Position numbers and translations under genes: made by a program. A model generated the notes under the pieces. It saw only the letters and a list, made by a program, of their open reading frames with translations, made no database searches and had not been told where the DNA came from. From positions 5,270,001 to 5,334,000 of the forward strand of contig NC_003281.10 of assembly GCF_000002985.6 (NCBI RefSeq): a stretch of DNA of 64,000 bases, read 5' to 3'. Shown here one piece after another: positions 41,260 through 54,800 of this stretch. The stretch comes from Caenorhabditis elegans. Lineage: Eukaryota; Nematoda; Chromadorea; Rhabditida; Rhabditidae. Every line of letters starts with the position of its first letter. The first letter of the stretch is position 1.

Positions 41260-44200
41260 ATGTTTAATGGCGGCTATGGATCTGGAAACAGCTTTAATCT
41301 TCAAAACTATGCACCAATCGATCCGATGAGTGAGTTCAACTTTCCACCTTTTTCTGAAATATGCCTTTGTTTTTGTTATTTTTCAACGGTTTTTATAATA
41401 TTTCTATTCGTTTGAAATTGTTGAAAAATCTGTTCTGGTACTCTTTTCCTAAATTTTCTGCTTGATTTTTTGCTGAAAATATTTTTAAAATTAATTTTAA
41501 GAATGATTTTCGCTTTGGAATTCGGAAAAAATCTAATATTCGTATGATTTTCTTCAGAAAATGTTTGTTTCGAAATCGGTTACATTTTTCACTTTGAAAT
41601 CCCGAAAAATCTTTCTAATCTGTGACCGAATCAAATTTTGATTTTTTTCTCGGAAAATTTAACAAAAATAAATCTAAATTTTAGTATTACGACAATTTGT
41701 TGCGTTTTTCTACGGAAAATCACCAAAATGTTGACATTTTTCATATTTTCCAATGGAATTTAATTTTCAGCCGGCATACCCGGGTTCGGGCCATCGCAGA
41801 ATGCACAGCAGCAGCAACAACAAGCAAGTGCCCCTGGAACTTCTTCGGTAAGAAAAATTCATGAAAATATTCTAGTCAAAATGACCTGTTTTCGCGTTTC
41901 ACGTGGCTTTTAAAAAACAATTTCCGAAATTAAGTAATTAATTCATTACAGGGAGGTCCATCACAGGCAGTCAGCGGAGCTTCTTCCGGTGCTTCAATGA
42001 AAACAGTGAGCCTGCAGTCTGAAATTTTCAATAAAAACTTTCCAAATTTACAGGAGCCTGTCGCCCGACAAGTGAGCACAGCACAGATGAAGCGAGATCT
42101 GGAACAAGCGGCAGTTTACGTGCCCACGCCGATTCCGGTAAGTACATTTCCCCAATCCTCATTGCTGGTTGTTGGTGAATGGGTCGATTTGTTGTTTGTG
42201 CACACATTTGTTACCTTCTAACGCTTTACCCCCTTTTCTTTACCTGATTTTTCATTTTTCGGTTAATTGTATTCTTTTTTTGTGTTATTTCCTTTATTAT
42301 CACTTTTTGTGAAAAAGGGAATAAGTTGAATATACAACAAACTAACAAATTCGCCCTTGATCAGCGAGTGCCAACAACGAAATCGGACAATTCAGCATTT
42401 TCTGGCCTTCATCGATTATTTATCTATTTTATTCTCTGTTAACTTCTTCAGGAAGGCTCTACTCAACCACAGCAGCGGCAGCAGCAGCAGTCCCAGCCAC
42501 AAGCACGGCAGATGAGCACACAGCAGGCAGCCAACTTGCGAAAGGTACAACAATATCAGATGAGCCTTGATAGGCAACGAGAAGCCTACTTTCTTCAACA
42601 AATTTATATGCAGAATGCGGCGGCGGCAGGAACTCCACCGAAACAGGCGATGCAAGGAGCTTCAAGGGAACAAGGAAATGCACATCAACCGACTGCAGGG
42701 CAGATTCCTCAGAGCTCAAATCAGCCAGCTCAGCAAACTCATAATGTTCCTAGAATGCCTCAACCCCTTCAACAAGTACCTCATCCGTCTCCAGTTCGTG
42801 GATCCCATCCAGCTGCTCAACAAGTTCAGAATGCTCCGCAGAGGATTCCTCAGCACGTACCGATGCCTCAAGGAGTAGCTCCACATCAAGTTATTCAACA
42901 AGTTCGTGCACCCAATATAGGTGCCTCACAAATGGTTCAACAAGCTCCTTCTCGTGGACATACTGGAGCTGCTCCTGCTTCTCGAATGGCTCAGCAGCCA
43001 GTACCATTGCATCAAGGAGTTGCTCCACATCAAGCTGCTCCGCAAACGATTCAACAAACTCCAGCTCGTGGACGCCCGGCAAATGCTCAGCTAGCTCAAA
43101 ATGCTCAACAGAGGAATCCACAGCAAGTACCAATGCCTCAAGGAGTTGCTCCACATCATATACCTCCACAGGCTCTTGGACCTCATGGAGCTGCTCCACA
43201 AATGACTCAACAAGCTCCAGCTCGTGGACCATCAGGAGCTGCTCAACATGCTCAAAATGCTCACAGAATGACTCATCAGCAAGTACCACTTCAAGCTCCA
43301 GTTCAAGGACCACATCGAGGAGCCCCACAAATGGCTCAACAGCCTGGACCCCATGGAGCTGCACAACATCCTTCATCTGGGACAGTTGCTCCAATGCACA
43401 TCACGTCCTTGCCGGGAAACCATCCTTTAAATCGTACACATCTTCTTTTCAACAGGCAAGTGGTGCCAGCATTGGACATTCGAAATTTAATCGCCCAGCA
43501 CCGCCTAATGGTTGACGATTTTGTTAGAGCACAGATTTGTTATCGACTCCCGGAGAATCATCAAGACTATTGGCCGCCCGGCGGGCATCCAATTCCGATG
43601 CAACAACAGCAAATGCGTCAAGGGGCTGGACTTCCGAATATGGCAATGCCACCGCCGCCTCTGATGAGACATCCGGGGCCTCATCAAAATCCGATACATG
43701 CTATGCAATCAATGCAAGTTCAACCTCCACTGTCACCAGATCAAATGAATATGCAAATGTTCCAACAACGCGCGCTCATGATGCAGCAACAGGCTATGCA
43801 AATGCAAATGCAGAATCCACCACCTGTACATCAACAGCCTCCACCTCAACAGCCTCCACAACAGCAACGTCAGAAACAGCAAAGATCACAGCCGGCTCCA
43901 GCACGAGTTCCACCACAAGTTCCATCACAGGTTCCAGTAACTGGAGGTGTCGCTGCCGATGAACCACCGCCACCGTGCTCCTACAGTCCAGTTGCTCAAT
44001 CTTCGGAGTCAAAAATTGAGCCAGTTGATGTTAAGCCAAGAGTGGCTCCAGTGCCGCCGCAGGTTCCAGTGACTCCAACGAAGCCAGTAATTACAAATAA
44101 TAAGAAGAAGAGAATAGGTGGGTTTTCACAACAATTTACTTTAGAACTAGTTAAGTTTAAAATTTTAGATGTTGTCACGCTGGATGAAGATGCACCTCGC

Positions 44201-47200
44201 CGTGTTCAAGTTAAGCAGGAGATTCCAGAAGTTTCTTCAACGTCGGATGCGACCAAGTCGGACGCAGCACCAACTGCTCGCGGAGCTGTGAGGATCAAGC
44301 AAGAAGTGGAAAGTGATGTGGCGCCGAATACGATTTTGATTAGCGCGAAGAAATTTGAACGCATGAAAGCTGAAGCCGAAGATAAAGAGGATATGAAAAA
44401 GAAGATTGCTGCTCTACAGGAGGCTCTTTTCAATATCCAGGAAGAGAGAAGGGTGGAAAAGGAAATTGCCGCCTTCGCCACTACGAATCAGGCGGTCCCT
44501 CAGAATCAACCAGCGTCGAGTGTTCAAATAGCTCAAGTGAGCACAAGTGAATCAGATGCTCCAGGAACATCAGAAGCTGCAGCGACTGAGACAATGACTT
44601 CTCCGAAGACGAAGAATAATGTTATCGTAGAGACAGAAGGTGAGCAGGAAGAAGATGAGGATGAAATCCCAATAAAGAAGTCGAAGAAGCGTCGTGCAAA
44701 AATCGTATCTAACGATGAGGAGGAAGAGCCGGTGAGACATCCGAAACGAAGATCCGATGAGAAGCGTGAGAAGCGTCACGTGTCGTACGCGGAATCAGAT
44801 GATGATATGCCAGTGGTGAAAAAGAAGAGAAGAAATCAATCACCAGAGGATCCAGAGTACAGTGCTGCGAGCCCATCGGAGGATGAAGATGATGACATCG
44901 GAAGCTTTGTGGTCAGTGATAATGAGGATGATGATGCAGATAGTTTTGTGGTTGGTGATGATGAACCGATAGAGTATGAGGAAGAAGATGAGGATGATAT
45001 GATAGAAAGAAGAAGTTCGAGAAAGAGGAGGTCCGACAGTAGAAGCAAGAAAAGCGCAACACCTACTGATCGTAGAAGATCCAGAGACACTCCGACAGGC
45101 AGCAGAAGCATGAGAAGCACTTCACCGAATGATCGCCGAAAGTCTCGAGAGACTCCTCCCGGCAACAGAAGCATGAGGAGGACTAGTCCTTCCGATGGCA
45201 GAAAATCCAGAGACACTCCAACCGCCAGTAGCAGTATGAGCAGCTCTACGCTTTCCTATTGTAAAAAATCCAAAGAGACTCCGATGTCCTATGAAGAAAT
45301 TGAGCAGCAGAAAAAAGCGAAACGTCAGCGAAATTGCAAGACACGCGAGGAGAATCGTGAGAGAAAGCGGCTTGCGCAACTCGAAGAGCTCGAATCTAGT
45401 GAGACGACGGGAGTCCGACGGACCCTCAGGAGTACTCAGGACAACTCGGATCCACTGGACGCTTCGTTGGCTACGACTATTGAAGAGTTCCGCAAGACAA
45501 AGGTGAGAAGATGCGGTGGCGACAATGTATAAACTAATCTTCAATGTATATATTCTCTAACTGCCTGATATGCTATTTAATTCGTACACACACTGTTCTC
45601 AAAATAATCAAGATTATATATATTCAATAATACCGGTTTCTTGCGAAAATGCCATAGAAAAATACCAAAGAAATGAACAAAGAATTCCCGACTGACGCCT
45701 ATCAATTTGCAGAAAAAAGATGCAAAATCGAGTGAAAATCGTGCAAAGGAGAAGCAGAAGCCGATGAATGTAAGCTCGCCGAGCACTCAAGCAAGCCATT
45801 TTAATCAGTTTCAGAAGCGACCGACATCCTCAGCGTCGGTGGATTCAAACGATGATGGGGTGCACATTCCGGCGAAAAGAATGGCTCACGCGAGTTCTGT
45901 ACCAGGGCCTTCGAGATCAAAACCACCGATGATCGGAGCTGTCAAGAATCGTCCAAATCACACTGAAATGCTTGACAAAAGGAATAAAGAGAGCGAGGAA
46001 AAGAGGCGAAAAGATAGAGATGAACTTGAACGGCTTCGGAACAAGGTTTGGAGCACGTGGCTCAGATTTTTTTAGATTTTAATTTTTAATTTAGAAACAC
46101 ACCACCGAAGAGGAAAAGATAAAGATGGCTCGGCTCCAAAACGCACTGAAAGTTGTTGGAAAAGCGGCAGGATTGAAAGCAACTGTAAAGAAGGAGTTAA
46201 CTGGAAGCCCTGCCAAAAAGCAAAAACCGGCACCGGCTGTGCCGAAAATTTTGGATTTCTCGGTTGGAAGAGTGAGTTTGCTGATTTTCAAAAAAAAATA
46301 GTATGGAAAGCTGAAATTCCTTCGATGATTTCGGAAATATGTACTGTTTAGAGAGTCAAATTTAATTTTGAAAATATTTTTAGATCATATATTACCAAAA
46401 ATTTAGGGTTTTGTTTAGAAAACAATTAATACATTTGTCGACATTTTTATTATTTTTAGAAGTTGTATCCAGCATTTTCTTGTGCGGGATTTTATATAAA
46501 ATTTATGTTCTGATCAAAGTTGACCAGTTTTTTTTTTCGTGCCTACAAAATGTTGAGTTTCTCATGAGGAAAAATTTTGTAATTTTTCATAATTTTTTTT
46601 CTGGCAAGCAAATTTGTTTTAAACTATATTTTGTCATAATATTTTAAATTTCAATATTTTAAAGCTGAAACTGGCTCCCTGCAATATTAATTTTCCAGAC
46701 GTTCACTGCTATAAGACAAACTGCAATTAAGCTCGTGTTTGACACTTTTCTCGAACGAGACTCACCAAATGCGGCTCGTGAAGCACAAGAATTTGAACTC
46801 TCGATTGCTAAACAATATACTGATGGACAAAAGTATAGGATCAACATTGGCCACAAAGTTGCAGCTCTCAGAAAAGAGAATACGTCTGGAATTTTGGAAG
46901 TTAACAAGAATGGTGAGTACATCTTTTTTCAAGTGAAAATTGGAGAGAAAATGTCCATTCTGAAGAAAAATTGAGGAAGATATGAGTTGAAAGTAGCAAA
47001 AAATTGTCAAAAAATCAACTTTTTCCTACTAAAAAAAATGCGTGTGGCAAAGCAAATTTTGTGCTTGAAAATCCCAAAAAATGCAAAATAAAATTCGTTG
47101 GTCATTTCCAACAAATACCCCATAGAATTTTCTAGAACTTCCGATTTTAACGTGATTTTTATGAAGAGTTTACCACAAATTTCGTTTTTTTAAAATAATT

Positions 47201-50200
47201 TTTAACGGGAAATTTATATATAAGTGCTCATCAAAATGTTTTTAAAAAATCCTGTGCAAATATGCCCAACATTTCTCTGAAATTAGGAAATTGTGCTCAA
47301 TCTCGGCTTGAATTTTAGAATTTTTCACCTTTTTCCATCTAAAACTCTATTTAAATTGAAATTCGTATTATCCTCCATTTTTCCCTGACTAGACAAATCT
47401 CCCAATTTTCAATTTTTGCCCCCAAAAAACCAACAAAAAATTGGAAAATGAGGAAACATAAATGTGTCACATAGAATTGCTTCGCGTGGGGTGGATGGTG
47501 GTAATTGAGCGGAGCCTATTGAATGGTCCCGACGCTGTGTTACATGGAATCATTCGATAGAGAGAATATATGCACTGACAAAGTCCTCTGAGACCCCTCA
47601 CTCAGTCATTTTTCGTGTTACTCTACCACCTCCTAGCAACCGTCATTGCTCTTTTCTTCTTTCTGGCTCAATGAGCTTTGTGAGATTCCAGCCTTGACTC
47701 GCACCTTTTTGTCATTTAGAAATACTCTGAGAGTTTTTTTTGTTGTCAAATTTATGGAGTTTTTTTGGCAATTTCCGAATCTTCCAATAAATTGCATCAT
47801 TCATAAACAACACACAATCTTCTTTTCTTATCAGTTTTTCTTCACTTTTTCCCCTTTTTCTCAGCTGTTCAGGAATTCATTTTTGATTTGAAAATCAAAA
47901 ATGTTTTAGGCAAAAAAATTTGAATTTGCAATCAATTTTGCGCTTGCAATTGCCTATTTCAGACATGCAGGCGTGAAAATTTGTATCAATTTCGGTTTTT
48001 TTTTCCGAATTCGGATTTTGAAAAATTAAAAAAAAACTATTTCTATAATTATATATCAATAAAAAATAGATTTTCCAATTTTCGGTCATATATGAATGAG
48101 AAAAAGTTTTTTTTTCTGGATGAGAGTACAATGAAAAATTCCAAAAAATTGTGTTGTCCTTTGCCAATAAAAAAAAACAAATATTTTGGTCAATTTTTTT
48201 CCCTGGAAATTTCTGACATTTTAAAAATTTCGGTAATATTGATGAGAATTTTGTTAAATTCTCTAAATTTTAAATAAATGTTCGATTTCCAAAAAATTTT
48301 AAAAAAAGAGGAGCTCTTCTCGGCCAAATTGGATTTTTTCTGAGCCGTCAACCAATTTATCTTCACCAATATGAACTTTGGTACATTTTGGTAGCTATTT
48401 CTTCTTTCTGCTTACAAAATTTGGAAATTTTGAGAATTGCCTACCTACATGCGCCTATTTATTTGGTGATCTTCTTATTTCTACTTGTAATAAAATGTCT
48501 CATCTCTTCCCATCATCGCTGACATATTTGTCGATATGCACACATACATACACACAAATCTCTCGACATCTCCACACCTTTGTCCTGCTCGTATCCTGTG
48601 TCTCTTCCTTTTCCTCCTTCTTTCTTTCTCTCTCTCTATCTCTCTATCATCGTCAGTACACACGTACTGTATAGGTTTCCTTGTCTAGCGTCTTCCAGTC
48701 GGGACCCATTGCGCGTTCTGTGTAGCGTTCCTTGTGTGATGATGGTGGTTCGTTCGTAGTGTTTCGCATAGACATTTGTTTCGTTTTTGGCTTTTGCTTT
48801 GCCGGAAATTGGTTTTCTTGTTCCCCTTTTCTTTTTCTTTTTTTTTTTGAAATTTTGAAACCACGCGCCTCGAGTCACATGTGCCTATACCTCATGGTTA
48901 AGGTTAACAGATTTCTTATCGATTTGCCCAAATTTGAGTGGTGATAAGAGATGTTTTCTTGTTATTTCTAAGAAATTTCTATACTTTTTCATGAAATTAC
49001 GACATGTTTTTTGAACATTTGTAACAAACTCCATAAAACTCAATTTGAAGTTTCAGTTTTAAATTCTTTCGTTTTTCATAAAATTTAACGAGTTTTCGAG
49101 CACTTCCCCTGCGAAACCGTTTTTTATAAGAGATATTAGACATATTTTGTAGAATAAAACTGCCGAATAACCGAATAAATTTATAAGAAAACAATGGATT
49201 TTTTCCTGGAAACACTTGAAATTTCAGTTAAGAAAATCTAAAAATCCATTACACATTGCAAAGACAGTTTTGTGTCGATTTAGTTGAGTAACTAACTTTT
49301 TCTATTAAAGTTTCGTGAAAAATTGCTCAAAAAGTATCAAGTTCGACTGGAAACTGTTTTTTGTTTGTTTGTTTTTTCCATTCTGAAAACAAAACAAAAT
49401 TTAGTGATTTTGAGGTTTCTGATAACGTTCTAAAAAAATTTCTTTACAGTTCTCAGCTTTCGAAAATTTACGAATTTCTCACTCTTTCTGTGTCTCTATC
49501 CCTCTCCTCACCTCTCTGAATCTTTTCTACATCTCTTCTCACCTTACCATTAGCTCATTTCAGTAGAATAATGAGCACATATTATCAAAGTGCTCCGGTG
49601 CTCGTACATGCTCACGCATACCAACCACCACTATCACCACCACAATCTCCACCACATGGATACTTACCATTTTATACATCGAATCCGATGATGTGCTCGA
49701 CGAGTCCGCTTTATTTTTCTCCGCAAATGGTTCAACCATTGCCGCCACAACAGCATTATCACATGTATCCGAGCACTTCAGCGGGTCCAGGGATGTATTA
49801 TACAGACTTCAATCCGCATTACGTTCAGATTCAGATTTCACAATGCAAGTTTTTGAGGAAACATTTTTAAAAATTAAAAAAAAAATCCGAGTTTTACCTA
49901 TTTTTCTAATTAAGCATTTTTTTCAGCTGTTTCCCATGACAAAATTCTCGCTGGAGGACCCAAGGATAACTGTACTGTCGCAAGAGGCCGAAAAACTCAC
50001 GTGGATCACCGCCAACTCAGCATTGAGAAGCTTCATCCTTTGCTTCTTCAATTCAAGTTGACCACCTCGGAACTTGAGACAAATGCCTATCCGATGCGTC
50101 GAGACGGATCTACCAAAGCGGTTTCGATAGCCGATACGGTGTACACGCAGAATAAGAAGATGTTCCTCGATGATTACGATATGTCTCGGAATTGTAGTCG

Positions 50201-51371
50201 CTGTAATAAGGAATTCAAGTTGAGCCCCAATGGAACTATGATTCGGAGCACTGGAATCTGCCGATATCACAATCGAGGCGTGGCCATAAACGGGAAACGG
50301 GACACTTTCCGTAAACGTTACTCTTGCTGCAATGAAGAGTTCAATGTTGCATTAGGATGCAAGTTCAGTGATGTTCACGTGACTGATCAATTATTCAAAA
50401 AGGAACTCTCTACGTTTGTATCAACTCCGGTACCTGTGCCGAATGATCAAAGATCAACAAGAGTCTACGCTTTGGATTGTGAAATGGTATATACAATTGC
50501 TGGTCCAGCGTTGGCTCGTCTCACAATGGTCGACATGCAAAGAAACCGAGTGCTCGACGTTTTTGTGAAACCACCAACTGATGTTTTGGATCCGAATACC
50601 GAGTTTTCCGGTCTCACTATGGAACAGATCAACTCTGCGCCAGATACTTTGAAGACTGTGAGTTTTGAATTTATTTTCTTTATAATACATTGGTTTTCAA
50701 AAACTGTATTATAATAAAAAATTGTGAAATTCCTGAAAATTTACACAGGACTTCAATAATCTAAAAATATAATTAAATTCGCAACACTTTTATTTTTACA
50801 CGTAAAATTCACGGATGAATTGAATTAAAAAAAAAACACATTTTTTGAAATTCTAATCACACGGAGCAATTTTGATTGATTTTTTTCAAAAACAACCTTT
50901 TTTTACCAATAATTTTCAAAAGTTTATAATTTTCATCAGAATTTTCTGAAATTTTTAAATTTCCAAAAATATTATTCATCAAAAATATTATTTAAATATT
51001 ATATTAAAATATTATAAAATATTATAAAATATTATCAATTTTTCAATTTTCAGTGCCACCAGAAGCTGTTCAAGTACGTAAACGCGGACACAATTCTCAT
51101 CGGACACTCATTGGAATCCGACTTGAAAGCAATGAGAGTAGTTCACAAGAATGTGATCGACACGGCCATTTTGTTCCGTTCTACGAGAGATACGAAGGTC
51201 GCGTTGAAGGTTCTCTCGGCGAAATTGCTCCATAAGAACATCCAAGGAGACAATGAAGATGCGATTGGTCACGATTCAATGGAGGATGCTCTGACATGTG
51301 TTGATCTGATCTTCTATGGATTGAGAAATCCTGAATCTATTGCAATCCGTGAAGCTAATACCAATTGCTGA
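41260..51371 (+). CDS. pqe-1: REXO1-type RNA exonuclease with a Gln/Pro-rich N-terminus (PQE-1)
   Basis: Exons 41260-41329, 41771-41847, 41952-42005, 42054-42137, 42452-44117, 44169-45502, 45713-46045, 46095-46271, 46699-46912, 49927-50657 and 51054-51371 give 1685 aa. The N-terminal 600 residues are Gln/Pro/Ala-rich with degenerate repeats around QGVAPH. Then comes a charged Lys/Arg/Glu/Ser region. An EloA-BP1-like helix block (AIKLVFDTFLERDSPNAARE..., about 1270-1330) precedes a Cys/His zinc site (CSRCNKEF...CRYHNRG...YSCCNEEF). The DEDDh exonuclease motifs are intact: DCEMVY, GHSLESDLKA and HDSMEDALTCVD. PQE-1 is nuclear and was found as a suppressor of polyglutamine neurotoxicity in C. 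elegans. A 3-kb intron (46913-49926) contains an alternative first exon. Confidence 0.93.
46913..49926 (+). other. 3-kb pqe-1 intron with an internal promoter region
   Basis: Mostly AT-rich. A GC-richer island at about 47480-47650 and CT-rich DNA at 48590-48660 and 49480-49560 stand out. An alternative first exon lies at 49564-49844. No other gene is supported. Confidence 0.5.
49571..49844 (+). CDS. pqe-1: Alternative first coding exon of pqe-1 (short isoform)
   Basis: ATG at 49571 follows a TTTCAG acceptor at 49563 that would give stops if joined to the upstream exon, so it acts as a first exon. It encodes MSTYYQSAPVLVHAHAYQPP and about 70 more Pro/Tyr/Ser-rich residues. The frame runs to CAA T followed by GCAAGT. 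Using this GC donor joins in phase to 49927 and yields a 440-aa exonuclease isoform without the Gln-rich region. Confidence 0.7.
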
Positions 51372-51891
51372 ATATGTTTCATTTATTTATTACTTTTTCT
51401 CACCATTTTCATTTCTTTTTTCTGCCCTACATTCGGTCTCGAGGAATACTCGTTTTTTTCTTTGTTATTTTCTCTCTACCAATATTCTCATTTCTCCCTC
51501 TCGCCCTCATCACAATCCTGTAACATTTCTCGCTGATTTGTGAGCTTTTTTTTTTGCTTCTTATAATTCCCTAAATTCTTTGAATTCTTAATTACGTTAG
51601 CTTTAAAATATTATAAAATGATCAAGGAAATATGAATATAATTGTAGAAACTGTATTTTTCTTTCTCCTTTTTTCCTGCTTCTCGTCCATACCCCTCATG
51701 AATAATTCCAGAAATAAACATTGGAAACTTCCAAAAAATACTTGTTTTGAGAAGCATTTTTTAAAGGTAACCAGCATCCGATTCGATTTTATATGTTTCT
51801 TTAAGGCCTCCAGCTTGTCTACCGAAGTGCCTACTGCCTAGGCACTGGGCAAGCTTTTCGAAAGTCTTGGAAAATCTTAAAAAGTTCAGAA
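51372..51891 (+). other. pqe-1 3' UTR and spacer before the AGK homologue
   Basis: 520 bp, T-rich. AATAAA at about 51714 suggests a long pqe-1 3' UTR. A short imperfect palindrome with TGCCTACTGCCTAGGCA lies near 51830. No coding exon is seen. Confidence 0.45.
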
Positions 51892-54800
51892 ATGTCGAAA
51901 ATAATTGGGAAAATTGGTCGGCTGCCCAAAACGCTTTACGAACACAAAAAGAAGACGATATTCTTCTCGTTTTTGGGATATTTGGGTGCTGATTGGGTTT
52001 ATAGATGGGATCGAAATCAGGGAATTCGTAAAGAATATGCAAAGATTGCTGTTAAATATGGAGAGACCACCGTTTCACGTTCGTTTTTCTGTTTAAATCT
52101 GCATTTTTATAGAGAAAAAATACCGAAAGTTGGTGAAAAATGAATAAAATTGAACAAAAAAAAGGATTTTAAATTTTTTAGTGAAAAAATTAAAAGATAG
52201 TAGAATTTTCTTTAAAAAAAAAAGAAAATAGAAGAACTTTTTTTAAAATTTTGTTGAAAAAAAAAGAAAAATATACTGGAAAATATTGCAAAAATAGCAA
52301 AACAATCGGAATTTTTTCAAAATTTTTTAGAAAAAAATTGTTAAAAAATGTTCAACTCCATACAAATTATTTGGGATTTTTTTTAATTTCAAAAATTTTT
52401 TAAAAGTTTTCAAAAAAATAAATATTATGTTATTTGAATTTTTCATTTGCACGAAAAAACCACTTTTGACATAATTTTAAAAAGTTTTTTGCCGAACAAA
52501 ATTTCAAATTCTTAATTTAAAAAAATTAGATATTCTAAAAAATTAATTCTGCGTTTTTGGAAAGTTGCCAATATTTCGCTGAAATTTGAAAGTGAAATAA
52601 TTAAAATAAATAAATAAAATTTATCTTTAAAAAAGATTTTCGAAAATGAAAATAATTCGGAGAGCAAAAAACTAAATTGCAAAATGTTGATTTTGAAAGA
52701 ACGAGATATTAAAGAAAAATAAATATAAAAAATTCAGAAACTTAACAAGTCTTTAAAAATAAATCGGAAAAAACATCAAACAATTTCAAAAGTTTTCAAA
52801 TTTTCAGCCGAAACACGTCCGAAACGAGTATTTGTTCTGGTGAATGTAGAAGGAAATTCACGTGGATGCTTTGATCAATTCAATAAAAATGCTCTTCCAT
52901 TATTCCATCTTGCTGGGGTTCAGGTTGATGTTGTTAAGGTTTTTATTTTTGATTATTTTAATATTTAATAATTTTCCCGAAAATTATAGGCCGATAATCA
53001 AGCTCAATTGGAAGCTCTTGCCGGAGCAGTTGATACACAAGAAGCTGATATTCTATATGTTGTTGGAGGAGATGGAACAATTGGAACTGTTGTCACTGGC
53101 ATTTTTAGAAATCGGTAGAGCAGTTAAAATTGAATTTATTTAATTTCCTGAAATTGTTTCCGGTTGTTTAACACGAATCAAGACACAAAATTCAAATTTT
53201 TGGAGACAAATTGATAGAAATTCTGAAAATTCTGGTCAAAACTATGTAGGCGCTATCGATAATGTGTGTTTTTATGGGAAACTTGAAAGCATAACAAATT
53301 GTGCGCAAAAATCGAAAAAAATTAATCTGGAAATTTATTTAAAAATTCTGAGGTTTTTCTCAATCTGGTTTCCTCCGAAGGCACTGTTTTTATTCAACTA
53401 CTGAATTCAAAATTTGAAGTACGTGGCTGCGAAAAAGAAAGGTTTTGAATTATAATTTTTTTCAGAATTGTAAGAGTAAGAGCAAAATGACGGAAAACGG
53501 AAATTTTTTGGGGACAAAAAGTTCCATTTTTCAGAGAAAAAGCTCAACTACCCGTCGGTTTTTACCCTGGAGGTTATGATAATCTTTGGCTCAAACGAAT
53601 GCTTCCATCTGTATTCGAAAACTCTGACGATGTTCGACATGCATGTGAAACTGCAATGGCTGTTATTGAAGATCAAAAGAAAAGTGTCTACGCATTCGAA
53701 CTAACAACAGAAGGCTCCACGTTGGCTCCCGAATATGGACTCGGTGACGTCAGTGCTGGCTGGTTTCGACAAATCGAAGATACTCGCAAGAAATTCTGGT
53801 ATTTCTCAATGGCCAAGAGACGGTGGGCTTATTTTTGGGAAATGCTTAAACGAGGCCCCGCCCCAATCGAATGCCACGTGGAATACGAGGAAACGTGTGC
53901 TGGATGTGAGAAATGCAGGCCTAAACCAATTATTGAGGCACCACAATGGAGATGGTGGCATGTACTTACTGGAACACCAAAATATAAAAATAATGATGGT
54001 ATGGGAAATTTCAATGAATTTGCAACAAAAAAAATTGGATTTTTTTTGTAAAAATTTCAAATTTTTTAATTCGGGAAAATTTCGAATTTGAGAATTTTTG
54101 TAATGACAAAAAATTTTAAATTTTAATTTAAAAGAACAATTTTCGCTCAATTTTTGCTTAAAGGTGGAGTAGCGCCAGTGGGGAAATTGCTTTAAAACAT
54201 GCCTATGATACCACAAGGACCGAATATCATGATAAAAAATTCAAAAAAATTTTCTAAATTTTATATGATTTTTTGAAAATTGAAAAATCTCAGTTTTTGC
54301 CTAATTTCTATTTGAATTACCGCCAATTGGATTTGTTCGATGGAGCGCGCTTGCACGTTTTTAAATTTATTTATTTTATTTTTTGTTATTTTCCACCGAT
54401 TTTTAATGTTTTCGGTGTATTTTTGGTCGAATTTTAGAGAAAAAATCAAAATAAATGCAAATTTTCGATTAAAAAGCACGCTTACAGGCGTAAAAATGTA
54501 AATCAGTGAAATTAATTAATTCAGGTTTGAAATCGTTGAAAAAAGTTACTTTTACATTTTTACGCCTATAAGCGTGCTTTTTAATCGAAAATTTGCAATT
54601 ATTTTGATTTTTTCTCTAAAATTCGACCAAAAATACACCGAAAACATTAAAAATCGGTGGAAAATAACAAAAAATAAAATAAATAAATTTAAAAACGTGC
54701 ATGCGCGCTCCATCGAACAAATCCAATTGGCGGTAATTCAAATAGAAATTAGGCAAAAACTGAGATTTTTCAATTTTCAAAGAATCATATAAAATTTAGA

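Noticed and set aside
42891..43394. 167-codon open frame on the minus strand opposite the pqe-1 Gln-rich region
   Set aside because: It is a shadow of the biased CAA/CAG and CCA codons of pqe-1: low-complexity Val/Glu/Leu repeats and no splice or family support.
54261..54792. Two nearly identical 72-codon frames on opposite strands in the AGK intron
   Set aside because: They are the two arms of the TTAA palindrome, not genes.
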